The notes below the pieces were generated by a model. It saw only the letters and a program-made list of their open reading frames with translations, had not been told where the DNA came from and made no database searches. A stretch of 64,000 nucleotides of DNA. Origin: JABCZH01 sp963803775. GTDB lineage: Bacteria; Acidobacteriota; Terriglobia; Terriglobales; Acidobacteriaceae. Both the position numbers and the translations under genes were made by a program. Shown piece by piece: positions 54,256-62,539 of the stretch (the first letter of the stretch is position 1; every line of letters begins with the position of its first letter). The stretch is taken from the NCBI GenBank assembly GCA_963803775.1, contig CAWDNS010000006.1:558001-622000 (forward strand), given 5' to 3'.

Positions 54256-55901
54256 AGCTCCAGCCCACAGGTCGCTGGGATCGTGAAACCACACTCGTAG
54301 GCCAGCTTGCCGCTGCTGCGTCGCTGGTGGCGTTTCTGTCTTACTTTCGCCACGGCGACCTGCTGCTCTATGGTGACGCTGTCGCCCACATCAACATCGC
54401 GCGCCGCGTGATCGACTCCAGAACTCCCGGCCTCCTGCAACTGGGCACGGTCTGGCTACCTCTGCCTCATCTAGTGATGATCCCATTCCTTTTTTCCGAT
54501 GCCGCCTGGCAAACCGGAGTCGGCGGTGCGATCCCGTCCATGGCGGCCTACGTATTGGGCACGGTAGGTGTCTTCCGGTTGGTCCTCGGGGCCTTGAGCC
54601 ACGATGCTAAGCCAAGCCAGGCTGCCCGAGTCTCGGCTTGGCTCGCAGCCGTGATCTACGCCGGCAATCCCAATCTTCTCTACCTGCAAACCACAGCAAT
54701 GACTGAGCCGTTGTATCTAGCCTTGTTCATCTGGGCCTTGGTGCACTTCAGCGAGTTTGCGCGATCGACGACCACCCCAGCAACAAACTCCCGCGCACCG
54801 TCCTCATCCCTGACCAAATGCGGGCTATGCCTCATAGCCGCCTGCCTCACCCGCTATGACGGATGGTTTCTCGCCGTTGTGATGTGCATTGCAGCCGTCG
54901 CTGTGGTAATTGGTTCAGGCAAAGCTCGGAGCCTTGCCCCGGCGCTGGCGCGCTTCGTTCTGCTGGTCGCCGCAGGGCCGCTACTGTGGCTGGGCTACAA
55001 CGCAATTGTTTACCGCAATCCCCTCGAGTTCGCCAACGGACCCTACTCCGCCCGCGCTATCGAGCGAAAGACGATGCAAAGCCATCCCGGTGCTCATGAT
55101 CTACCAGTTGCCCTCAGCTATTTCTTCAAATCAGCAGAGCTGAACATGACAGAAGCCGGTTGGCAGAAGCTGTGGGTGGGTATAGTTTTCGCTGGCTCGT
55201 TGATGATCTTCACCTTCGATCTTCGCCTCTGGCCTCTACTCCTGCTCTGGACGCCACTGATCTTCTACACGCTGTCGATCGGCTACAGCGGCGTGCCCAT
55301 TTATCTTCCGCCATGGTGGCCGTTCTCTCTGTATAACGTCCGCTATGGAGTACAGTTGCTTCCCGCCTTCGCGGTCTTTGCCGCTCTGTTTTTGTATTTC
55401 CTGCTCACGTTGGCGCGTGGTCGCTGGATGAAAATCGCAATCGGCGTTGCCATTGTTGGCTTGGTTGCCGCCAGCTATGCCTTCGTCTGGCGTCAGCAAC
55501 CAATTTGCTACCGCGAAGCCTGGGTCAACTCGCGCACTCGCATCACGCTCGAAGCCGAACTGGCGACCAACCTAAGATTGCTGCCACACCATGCCACGCT
55601 GCTCATGTATCTCGGCGATCATGTCGGCGCCCTCCAACGCGCCAGCATCCCGCTGCGCCAAACCATCAACGAAGGCAACCATCGCCCCTGGTTCGTACCC
55701 TCCGATCCCGAGGGCATGTGGGAGCGCGCGCTCGACGATCCTCACCAGTATGCCGACTATGTCATTGCCATGGACGGCGATCCCGTCGCCGCCGCTTTGC
55801 AAAAAGATACCCAGAGACACGGCCTCACTTCCATGGTCGTCATTCACACCGCAGGCCAGCCCCCGGCCACTATCTACTGGACTGGCCGCGTCACCCGGTA
55901 A
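54252..55901 (+). CDS. GT-C-type membrane glycosyltransferase-like protein
   Basis: A 549-residue integral membrane protein with about ten helices. The first periplasmic loop holds DLLLYGDAVAHINIARRVID, in which the Asp is the catalytic-type position of GT-C (ArnT/PMT-like) enzymes. A C-terminal soluble part begins near residue 430 (EAELATNLRLLPHHATLLMY). Such enzymes transfer sugars from polyprenyl carriers. It starts at the ATGA overlap with the kinase. Confidence 0.8.
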   Translation: MKLQPTGRWDRETTLVGQLAAAASLVAFLSYFRHGDLLLYGDAVAHINIARRVIDSRTPGLLQLGTVWLPLPHLVMIPFLFSDAAWQTGVGGAIPSMAAYVLGTVGVFRLVLGALSHDAKPSQAARVSAWLAAVIYAGNPNLLYLQTTAMTEPLYLALFIWALVHFSEFARSTTTPATNSRAPSSSLTKCGLCLIAACLTRYDGWFLAVVMCIAAVAVVIGSGKARSLAPALARFVLLVAAGPLLWLGYNAIVYRNPLEFANGPYSARAIERKTMQSHPGAHDLPVALSYFFKSAELNMTEAGWQKLWVGIVFAGSLMIFTFDLRLWPLLLLWTPLIFYTLSIGYSGVPIYLPPWWPFSLYNVRYGVQLLPAFAVFAALFLYFLLTLARGRWMKIAIGVAIVGLVAASYAFVWRQQPICYREAWVNSRTRITLEAELATNLRLLPHHATLLMYLGDHVGALQRASIPLRQTINEGNHRPWFVPSDPEGMWERALDDPHQYADYVIAMDGDPVAAALQKDTQRHGLTSMVVIHTAGQPPATIYWTGRVTR

Positions 55902-55980
55902 TCACGCGGGTTAACTGGGCCACCGACTAAGCGGTTCCGGCGCAGTTTTCCGGTGATAGAATCCAGCCAAACTCAGCTTC

Positions 55981-56688
55981 ATGCCCACACCTCATCACAT
56001 TTACGAGATCTTGCAGACGGAGATGAGCTCGATGGTCGGGGTCTCCATGGTGCGGTTGGTTGTAGCGGCAGTCTTGGGAGGCTTGATCGGACTGGAACGC
56101 GAACTCAAGCACCGTCCTGCCGGCCTTCGTACCAATCTGTTCATCTGCCTCGGCGCAGCTATGTATACCCTCCTCTCCGATGCTCTGGCAGTCGAACATA
56201 TCGGAGACCATACCCGCATCGCGGCGCAGATCATTCCCGGCATAGGTTTCATTGGCGCGGGAACGATCATCCATGCCGGCCGTGACCTGGTAACCGGCAT
56301 CACCTCTGCCGCAACTCTTTTTGTGGTGGCTTCGGTCGGCATGGCAGTCGGCGGCGGTTTCTACCTTACCGCCTCATTCGCTACCGGCCTCATCTTGATC
56401 TGTCTCTTTCTTCTCGGTCACGCCGAAGACCGGCTTAGCCTCAAGCTCTCGGTACATACTTATGAAGTCACCGGATCCAGTGCGGAAGATGTCACCGCCG
56501 AGGTCAATCGCGTTCTCGAGAGCATCTGCGCCATGACGCAGAACGCACAAGTTGCTGCTACAAAAGAGCACGTCCGATACCAGTTCGACGTCGAAGGCAA
56601 CCACAGAGAACTGCATCAGATCCTCCTCGGACTCAAACAGTCCACTGTTCTTAGCAGCGCAGTTCTTGTGGGACGAGCGCAGGGCTAA
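55981..56688 (+). CDS. MgtC/SapB-family membrane protein
   Basis: A 235-residue MgtC-family protein. The N-terminal domain (about 20-145) has five hydrophobic segments with the conserved LGGLIGLERELKHRPAGLRT and IAAQIIPGIGFIGAGTII motifs. The C-terminal 90 residues are a soluble ACT-like domain. MgtC proteins aid survival at low magnesium in pathogens. The dapF gene starts at the very next base after its stop. Confidence 0.92.
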   Translation: MPTPHHIYEILQTEMSSMVGVSMVRLVVAAVLGGLIGLERELKHRPAGLRTNLFICLGAAMYTLLSDALAVEHIGDHTRIAAQIIPGIGFIGAGTIIHAGRDLVTGITSAATLFVVASVGMAVGGGFYLTASFATGLILICLFLLGHAEDRLSLKLSVHTYEVTGSSAEDVTAEVNRVLESICAMTQNAQVAATKEHVRYQFDVEGNHRELHQILLGLKQSTVLSSAVLVGRAQG

Positions 56689-57483
56689 ATGAATTCGCCC
56701 ATCACCGTCATTCCCTTCGTAAAAGCCAGCGCCTGCGGCAACGATTTTCTTATGATCGACGGCACTCACGCGCCCGACGATCCAAGCGAACTAACGAGGC
56801 GCCTCTGTAACCGCCATCAAGGCGTGGGAGCTGATGGCGTGGAGTGGCTTTTCCCCGCTTCCGATGCCGACATCTGCGCCCGCCTCTTCAACGCCGATGG
56901 CTCCGAGGCGGAGATCTCCGGCAACGGTACTCGCTGTGTCGCTGCCTATTTATGCGCGGAACACGCCAAGGAAAAAATCGTTGTTCGGACTGGTGCTGGC
57001 CTGAAAACTTGCACCCTGATTTCACGGAACGAAACCCAATATGAATTCGAGACCGCCATGGGTGAACCGCAAGTCGGATCCGAGTTGTCGATAAAACTGG
57101 CCATCCGAGAGGTTCGCGGGATTCCCGTCTCTATGGGTAACCCCCACTATGTGGTTTTTGTGAAGGAATTCGCTCCCGAATGGCAAACAGAAGCAGTTGA
57201 GATCGGACGACACCGTAACTTCAAGCAGGGGATTAACGTTGAGCTTGTAACCATCGACAACTCCAACAGTATAAGCGCGCGCTTCTTCGAGCGCGGTGTT
57301 GGCGAGACCCAGTCTTCCGGCACCGGCTCCTGTGCTGCGGCAGTCGCATCTATCGCCACCAAGAAAGCGAAATCGCCGGTGCGCGTGCATGCTCCCGGAG
57401 GAACGCAAACAGTCCGCTGGCAAGGCCAGGTATTTCTCCGCGGACCCGCTCAGCTAATCTGTCGCGGAGAGTTTTTCCTTTAA
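56689..57483 (+). CDS. dapF: Diaminopimelate epimerase
   Basis: A 264-residue cofactor-independent epimerase converting LL-DAP to meso-DAP for lysine and peptidoglycan. Both catalytic cysteines are visible, Cys83 in ISGNGTRCVAAYL and Cys215 in SSGTGSCAAAVAS, along with GNPHYVVFV and FERGVGETQ. It is the first gene of a peptidoglycan group with the LD-carboxypeptidase and mpl. Confidence 0.96.
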   Translation: MNSPITVIPFVKASACGNDFLMIDGTHAPDDPSELTRRLCNRHQGVGADGVEWLFPASDADICARLFNADGSEAEISGNGTRCVAAYLCAEHAKEKIVVRTGAGLKTCTLISRNETQYEFETAMGEPQVGSELSIKLAIREVRGIPVSMGNPHYVVFVKEFAPEWQTEAVEIGRHRNFKQGINVELVTIDNSNSISARFFERGVGETQSSGTGSCAAAVASIATKKAKSPVRVHAPGGTQTVRWQGQVFLRGPAQLICRGEFFL

Positions 57484-57496
57484 AATCTGACATCAC

Positions 57497-58474
57497 ATGC
57501 CGCCCACGCCGCCCAGCTCGCGCGTCAAACCACCCGCCCTTCAGCCTGGGGACACGGTCGGCATCATCGCTCCCGCCAGCAACATCAAGCGCGAACTACT
57601 CGAGGCCGGATGCCAAGCCTTGCGAGCACTGGGATACCAGCCCTTCTACTTCGACTCGATTCTCGATCAGGATCTGTACTTCGCGGGATCAATAAAGCGC
57701 CGCGCGCGCGAGCTTGAAGAAATGTTCCTGCGGCCCGAAGTCCGCGCCATCGTCTGCGCGCGCGGCGGATACGGTGCAAACTATCTGCTCGACGCCATCG
57801 ACCTACAGAAGATCAAGTCCCATCCCAAGATTTTCGTCGGCTACAGTGACATCACCACGCTCCTGACGTACTTCACCGACGCAGCAGGCCTGATGACATT
57901 CCACGGACCGATGGTGGCTAAAGATTTCGCACATTCTGACGGAGTGGACGTGGCCTCATGGAAAGCCGCGCTAGGCGGCAGTTCCGAATGGGAAATCGAT
58001 CTCGCGGGAGTGAAGCCTCTAGTCGAAGGCTTAGCCGAAGGCATTCTTTACGGCGGATGTCTCTCCTTGCTGGTGGCATCACTGGGCACACCTTACGAAA
58101 TCCAAACTGCGGGAACCATTTTATTTATTGAAGACGTTGCCGCCCGTCCCTACCAGGTAGACCGCATGCTGATGCAGTTGAAGCTAGCCGGCAAGCTAAA
58201 GGGAATTCGCGGCATCGTCTTTGGCGAAATGCTGGACTGCGTGCAGCATCAGAATCAAAGCTACACACTGGAAGACGTCGTGTTGCGTGTGGTCGGCAAT
58301 TTGCACGTGCCTATCGCATACGGTCTGCGCTCTGGCCATGTCTCGCGCAGCAACATAACTCTGCCCATCGGCGTTAGGGCCGCATTAGATGTCAAGCATG
58401 GGGAAGTAGGCCTCCGAATTCTGGAGCCGGCAACAGTCTCCATCAGCAAGAAGAACGTACAGGCAGGCAAGTAG
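57497..58474 (+). CDS. LD-carboxypeptidase (peptidase S66)
   Basis: A 325-residue S66-family peptidase that removes the terminal D-Ala from muropeptide tetrapeptides. The nucleophile is probably Ser117 in KIFVGYSDITTLLTYF, and the family motifs PGDTVGIIAPAS and VCARGGYGANYLLD are present; the His partner is likely in YGLRSGHVSRSNITLPIG near the C-terminus. No signal peptide, so it acts in the cytoplasm as part of peptidoglycan recycling. It starts 13 bases after dapF. Confidence 0.93.
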   Translation: MPPTPPSSRVKPPALQPGDTVGIIAPASNIKRELLEAGCQALRALGYQPFYFDSILDQDLYFAGSIKRRARELEEMFLRPEVRAIVCARGGYGANYLLDAIDLQKIKSHPKIFVGYSDITTLLTYFTDAAGLMTFHGPMVAKDFAHSDGVDVASWKAALGGSSEWEIDLAGVKPLVEGLAEGILYGGCLSLLVASLGTPYEIQTAGTILFIEDVAARPYQVDRMLMQLKLAGKLKGIRGIVFGEMLDCVQHQNQSYTLEDVVLRVVGNLHVPIAYGLRSGHVSRSNITLPIGVRAALDVKHGEVGLRILEPATVSISKKNVQAGK

Positions 58475-58480
58475 ACCGGG

Positions 58481-58521
58481 GTTCCTCTGTGTTCCCCTGT
58501 GTCCTCTGTGGTTGAGCTTTT
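58481..58521 (+). repeat. Dispersed CTCTGTG-triplet intergenic repeat, copy 6
   Basis: CTCTGTG, CCCTGTG and CTCTGTG units followed by GTTGAGCTTTT. It fills the gap between the LD-carboxypeptidase and mpl genes. Confidence 0.8.
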
Positions 58522-58526
58522 GACGT

Positions 58527-59960
58527 ATGACCAACAGTAAACACATTCACCTGATCGGCATCTGCGGCACCGCGATGGCCTCGCTCGCCGGAATGCTACA
58601 GCAGCGCGGATTCCGCGTGACCGGATCCGACGCTGCCGCCTATCCTCCCATGTCCGACTTTCTGACATCGCTCGGCATCCCCGTCCACCAGCCTTTCGCC
58701 GTCAAGAATCTCGATCCCCGGCCCGACCTGGTCGTAGTCGGCAACGTGGTCTCTCGTGGAAATGTCGAGCTTGAGCACATCCTCGACCAGCGCATCTCCT
58801 TCGCCTCGCTGCCACAAGTTCTGCACGATGAGTTCCTGCGCGGCAAAGAAGTGCTGGTCGTTGCCGGCACTCACGGCAAGACCACCACCACCTCAATTCT
58901 CGCGTGGATATTTCAATCCGCCGGATTGCAACCATCGTTTCTTATCGGCGGCATCGCCGAGAACTTTGGCAGCAGCTTTCAACTGGGAGAGGGCAAGCAC
59001 TTCATCCTCGAAGGAGACGAATATGACACGGCTTTCTTCGACAAAGGCCCAAAATTCCTGCACTACTTTCCTGACGCCATCATCCTCACTTCGGTCGAGT
59101 TCGATCATGCCGACATCTACAAAGATCTTGACGCGGTAGAAACCGCCTTTAAGCGCCTGGTGAATCTGATCCCCAAGCGTGGCCGTATCATCGGCTTCGA
59201 CCACGGGGAGAGCATCGACCGCTGTCTCGCTCGCGCCTTCTGTCCCGTCGAGCGCTACGGTTCCACTCCGCAGGCTGCTTGGCGAATTACCGATCTACGT
59301 CTGGATCCCGCCCGCACCTCATGGACAGTCCAGCGCGACGGCAAGCCCTGGGCCAACTTCGAGTTTCCCCTGGCTGGCGAATACAACGTCTGGAACGCCA
59401 CTGCCGCCGCTGCTCTGGCGGCAAGTTGCGGTATCGACACAGTAGAAATCTCAGCCGCGCTCAAGACATTCAAGAGCGTAAAGCGCCGCCTCGAAGTTCG
59501 CGCCACCATAAATGGCATCACCATCATTGATGACTTCGCTCATCATCCTACTGCGATTGCCGGAACACTGAAGGCACTGCGCTCGCGCTATCCAGACTCT
59601 CGCCTGTGGGTGATTCTCGAGCCTCGTTCCAACACCCTCCGCCGCAATGTTTTTCAAAATGATCTGGCCAAGAGCCTATCGCTGGCCGACGAAGTTGTCG
59701 TTGCCGAAGTATTCAAATCGGAAGCCATTCCAGCAGCCGAACGGCTTGACCTCACCGCCGTCGCCGGCGACATAAAAAAGCACGGGCATCGGGCGCGCAT
59801 CGTGCCAACCGTCGATGGCATCGTTCAACTTGTCGCCCCGGAGTTGCGAGCTGGAGATGTTGTCGCCATTCTTTCCAACGGAGGTTTCGGCGGGATTTAC
59901 GAAAAGCTGCCGGAGCGCTTGCAGTCACTAGCGGTCAGCGAGGCTAAGGCCGGGAAATAA
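58527..59960 (+). CDS. mpl: UDP-MurNAc:L-Ala-gamma-D-Glu-meso-DAP ligase
   Basis: A 477-residue Mur-ligase family enzyme. The ATP-binding loop VVAGTHGKTTTTSIL sits at 112-126, and the N-terminal motif IHLIGICGTAMASLAGMLQQ resembles MurC and Mpl. Mpl attaches recycled tripeptide to UDP-MurNAc, and the lysing enzyme next door generates this tripeptide, so the two form a recycling pair. It could alternatively be MurC, but MurC usually lies in the dcw cluster and the neighbouring LD-carboxypeptidase favours Mpl. Confidence 0.87.
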   Translation: MTNSKHIHLIGICGTAMASLAGMLQQRGFRVTGSDAAAYPPMSDFLTSLGIPVHQPFAVKNLDPRPDLVVVGNVVSRGNVELEHILDQRISFASLPQVLHDEFLRGKEVLVVAGTHGKTTTTSILAWIFQSAGLQPSFLIGGIAENFGSSFQLGEGKHFILEGDEYDTAFFDKGPKFLHYFPDAIILTSVEFDHADIYKDLDAVETAFKRLVNLIPKRGRIIGFDHGESIDRCLARAFCPVERYGSTPQAAWRITDLRLDPARTSWTVQRDGKPWANFEFPLAGEYNVWNATAAAALAASCGIDTVEISAALKTFKSVKRRLEVRATINGITIIDDFAHHPTAIAGTLKALRSRYPDSRLWVILEPRSNTLRRNVFQNDLAKSLSLADEVVVAEVFKSEAIPAAERLDLTAVAGDIKKHGHRARIVPTVDGIVQLVAPELRAGDVVAILSNGGFGGIYEKLPERLQSLAVSEAKAGK

Positions 59961-59975
59961 CATGGAGACTCCACC

Positions 59976-60704
59976 GTGATCCGCACCGTCGCAATGCTGA
60001 CGTTCTGGGCGCTGGCGCTAATACCCGTAGCGCTGTTCTTCATACCCTGGTCATTTCTCGTCGGCAATGTCAACCTCATGTACCGGATGTTCATGTGGGG
60101 CGCGGCTGCCGGTGTGCGCCTTACCGGCGTGCGAACGCGTGTCGTCGGACTCGACCGGCTCGATCCCAATCGCACTTATGTATTCATGTCGAACCATGTT
60201 TCGAACCTCGACCCAGCCATCACCGTCCCGCTGCTTCCGCGTCGCACTTCAGTTCTGATCAAGAGGGAACTGTTCAATATCCCGATCATGGGCAAAGCCA
60301 TGCGCATGGGATCGATGGTGCCCGTCGACCGTGGCGACCGAGGGGCAGGCATCGCCTCCGTGCAGGCTGCCGCCGAAGTCGTCCGCCAGGGTGTCAACAT
60401 GACCATCTACGTTGAAGGCCATCGCTCCTTCGACGGCAAGCTGATCCCCTTCAAAAAAGGCCCATTCTATCTAGCCGAAGGATGCAAAGTTCCAGTGGTG
60501 CCAATCACCATCGTGGGAACCCACTACGTCATGCCCAAAACGCGATTTGCCATCAAGCCCGGCCTGGTCGATGTGATCTTCCATGATCCCATCGAGCCCA
60601 AAGACTTCGGCACCCGCGACGAGTTGATGGAGAAAGTGCGCAGAGTAATCGACAGCGGCCTACCGCCGGAATTCCAAACTAACGCCAGCACCGCGTCAGC
60701 CTGA
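59976..60704 (+). CDS. plsC: 1-acyl-sn-glycerol-3-phosphate acyltransferase
   Basis: A 242-residue membrane-associated acyltransferase of phospholipid synthesis. The N-terminal helix (LTFWALALIPVALFFIPW) is followed by the catalytic NHxxxxD box NHVSNLD (73-79) and the EGHRSF substrate-binding motif (about 147). It uses a GTG start with GGAG nine bases upstream. The gap to mpl is 15 bases. Confidence 0.92.
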   Translation: MIRTVAMLTFWALALIPVALFFIPWSFLVGNVNLMYRMFMWGAAAGVRLTGVRTRVVGLDRLDPNRTYVFMSNHVSNLDPAITVPLLPRRTSVLIKRELFNIPIMGKAMRMGSMVPVDRGDRGAGIASVQAAAEVVRQGVNMTIYVEGHRSFDGKLIPFKKGPFYLAEGCKVPVVPITIVGTHYVMPKTRFAIKPGLVDVIFHDPIEPKDFGTRDELMEKVRRVIDSGLPPEFQTNASTASA

Positions 60705-60708
60705 AGAT

Positions 60709-60749
60709 TTTCCTATGTGAACCCTGTGTCCTCTGTGGTTAAGCTTTTT
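60709..60749 (+). repeat. Dispersed CTCTGTG-triplet intergenic repeat, copy 7
   Basis: CTATGTG, CCCTGTG and CTCTGTG units followed by GTTAAGCTTTTTT. It overlaps the last eleven bases of lpxD, so part of the lpxD C-terminus is repeat-derived. Confidence 0.75.
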
Positions 60750-61737
60750 TGCTCCTCACTGCTCTCGCAATCTCCGGCAACTTGCTCAACAAAGCCGAAT
60801 ACTTCAACCAAAGCTTGTGATCCACCGCCGGCGCCCCGCTGACAATCGCTCCTGCCTCAATGTTCCCAGCCACCCCGCTCTGCGGTGTCACAATCGCGTC
60901 ATCTCCCACTTTGCAATGGCCCACCACGCCAACTTGCCCGGTGAGAATCACCCGATTGCCAATCTCGGTCGATCCCGCGAGGCCGACCTGCGAAGCCAGC
61001 AACGCGTCCTCGCCAATGCGTGAACCGTGGCCGACCTGCACCAGGTTGTCAATCTTCGTCCCCCGGCCAATATGTGTCTCTCCGACGCTCGCCCGGTCAA
61101 TGCATGAGTTCGCCTGGATCTCCACGTCGTCCTCAATGACCACCGGCTGTGGTTGAGGAATCTTGTGCCAGTGTCCGGCGTCGTCCTTGGCGAAACCAAA
61201 TCCATCCGCGCCGATCACCACCCCATTTTGTAGCAGGACATTATTCCCCAGCCGACAGCCCTCGCGAACTACGGCATGCGCATGGGCAAAGAAGTTGTCG
61301 CCGATCGTTGCCCCGCGATAGATCACCACATGCGCCAGCAAAACTGCATTCTTGCCGATCACAACATCTTCACCGATTACCACATAAGGCCCCACGTGCG
61401 CGCTCGCCCCGATCCGCGCCGAAGCATGCACCACCGCCGTCGGATGCACTCCCGCCGCATACGCCGCTGGATGATGAAACAACCCAATCGCCCGCGCAAA
61501 CGCCAAATAAGGATTCCCGCTGCGCAGCATGGCCGCCGGAATGGCAGGGAAGTCCTCCGCCACAATTACCGCCGCAGCCTTAGTAGTGCGCGCCGCCGCC
61601 CCATACTTGGGATTAGCGACGAAGCTGATCTGTCCCGGCCCGGCTTCTTCAATGCCGGCCACGCCGGTGATTTCAGTCTCGGGCGAGCCATTTTCCAGCC
61701 GCGCGCCCAAAGTGGAGGCGATCTGTCCAAGTTTCAT
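60739..61737 (-). CDS. lpxD: UDP-3-O-(3-hydroxyacyl)glucosamine N-acyltransferase
   Basis: A 332-residue lipid A biosynthetic acyltransferase. The N-terminal uridine-binding domain (MKLGQIASTLGARLENGSPE to about residue 100) precedes a left-handed beta-helix of hexapeptide repeats (HASARIGASAHVGPYVVIGE and onward). The catalytic His is probably in DNFFAHAHAVVREGC. The ATG at 61737 is the family start; the frame is open to 61893. The last few codons fall in repeat copy 7. Confidence 0.94.
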   Translation of the reverse strand: MKLGQIASTLGARLENGSPETEITGVAGIEEAGPGQISFVANPKYGAAARTTKAAAVIVAEDFPAIPAAMLRSGNPYLAFARAIGLFHHPAAYAAGVHPTAVVHASARIGASAHVGPYVVIGEDVVIGKNAVLLAHVVIYRGATIGDNFFAHAHAVVREGCRLGNNVLLQNGVVIGADGFGFAKDDAGHWHKIPQPQPVVIEDDVEIQANSCIDRASVGETHIGRGTKIDNLVQVGHGSRIGEDALLASQVGLAGSTEIGNRVILTGQVGVVGHCKVGDDAIVTPQSGVAGNIEAGAIVSGAPAVDHKLWLKYSALLSKLPEIARAVRSKKA

Positions 61738-61849
61738 GGTGGTTTTCCGTGGTGAGAATCGGAAGGGTGATTGTAATTCAGCGCGCGGAGATGTGGTTCC
61801 GAATCGGGACGTGCGGGTCTCAGTCACTGGCACTGACCACGGTTTAGCG

Positions 61850-61878
61850 TTGACACGCTTCCGGCCGGGTTCTAGCCT
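61850..61878 (+). promoter_or_regulatory. Promoter-like -35 / -10 pair
   Basis: TTGACA (61850-61855) and TAGCCT (61873-61878) with exactly 17 bases between. The -35 is consensus and the -10 is weak. It lies about 110 bases beyond the lpxD start, on the plus strand, and points to a terminator 50 bases further on. Confidence 0.45.
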
Positions 61879-61884
61879 GAAATT

Positions 61885-61952
61885 GCTTGGCAAGCGTACC
61901 CAACCCTTCGTTCACCGAGTATTTTTCGAAGCCCCGCAACTGCGGGGCTTTT
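61885..61952 (+). ncRNA. Candidate short transcript ending in a hairpin
   Basis: The segment runs from a promoter-like pair to a strong hairpin plus T-run. It contains a small GCTTGGCAAGC hairpin and no ORF. It could be a small RNA or an untranslated leader of the downstream tiny gene. There is no known family to which I can assign it. Confidence 0.3.
61929..61952 (+). terminator. Strong hairpin terminator
   Basis: AAGCCCCGC (61929-61937) pairs with GCGGGGCTT (61942-61950) over a four-base loop, followed by a T-run (61949-61952). Confidence 0.8.
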
Positions 61953-61995
61953 GCTTTCGCGTTGGTTGCCAGATAGTTGAGAGGAGAAGCCAGCT

Positions 61996-62055
61996 ATGAC
62001 CCACACCTTACAGTTGCTCACCGTAGTTGCAGTCGGGTTCGCATTGGCCTGCTAA
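61996..62055 (+). CDS. 19-residue hydrophobic peptide ORF
   Basis: A strong ribosome site (GAGAGGAGAAG) precedes an ATG that encodes MTHTLQLLTVVAVGFALAC and a stop. It resembles a lipoprotein signal peptide that ends exactly at the Cys. It may be a truncated lipoprotein, a frameshifted gene or a leader peptide. Confidence 0.35.
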   Translation: MTHTLQLLTVVAVGFALAC

Positions 62056-62156
62056 CGGTCTCGCCAAAGGCAGAAAAGAGCGCGAAGCCGATCTGACCGG
62101 ATGTTGACCAAGGCTGCTTAGGTTGGGGGCTTTTTTCCCTGTGTACTGAGGTAACC

Positions 62157-62351
62157 TTGCCAAACAAGAAATACACGCTTGAAATGATTGGCGAGACCCT
62201 GCGAGAAGCCGGGACCCTTGTAATTGTCTTTACCCCCTTGTACGAACTTTTCGAGCATGATCGGCCCGCTTGGTTTATTGTGCTTATGATGATTGCAGTC
62301 GGCATCGGATTGCTGCTGACAGGCATCGAAGTAGAGAGGAGACGGGCATGA
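62157..62351 (+). CDS. Small membrane protein of unknown function
   Basis: A 64-residue protein, TTG start at 62157, with GAGG just before it. It has an amphipathic N-terminal part (KKYTLEMIGETLREAG) and two hydrophobic stretches (TLVIVFTPLYELF and the WFIVLMMIAVGIGLLLTGI run), ending in a basic ERRRA. It overlaps the next gene by four bases. Confidence 0.5.
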   Translation: MPNKKYTLEMIGETLREAGTLVIVFTPLYELFEHDRPAWFIVLMMIAVGIGLLLTGIEVERRRA

Positions 62352-62533
62352 CCCCAATATTGCAATTGCTCGTTTTTATCGGAGCAATAGTCGGCTTGGT
62401 TGCATTTGGTTTTATCGCGATAAGAAGGAACACGCCTCTCAGTCGCAACTGGAAGCCCGGCAACGCTCCATATATTTTCCTGAAACCCATGACGACAATG
62501 AACCCCATCAAGGCGCAGCCATGTCTCGTATGA
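62348..62533 (+). CDS. Small membrane protein of unknown function
   Basis: A 61-residue protein from the ATG at 62348, in an ATGA overlap with the preceding gene. One hydrophobic helix (LQLLVFIGAIVGLVAFGFIA) is followed by a polar tail (NWKPGNAPYIFLKP). The function is unknown. Confidence 0.45.
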   Translation: MTPILQLLVFIGAIVGLVAFGFIAIRRNTPLSRNWKPGNAPYIFLKPMTTMNPIKAQPCLV

Positions 62534-62539
62534 GGTAAC

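Noticed and set aside
59962..59979. ATGGAGACTCCACCGTGA as a five-codon leader before plsC
   Set aside because: The GGAG within it is best explained as the ribosome site of the GTG start at 59976; a five-residue peptide has no support.
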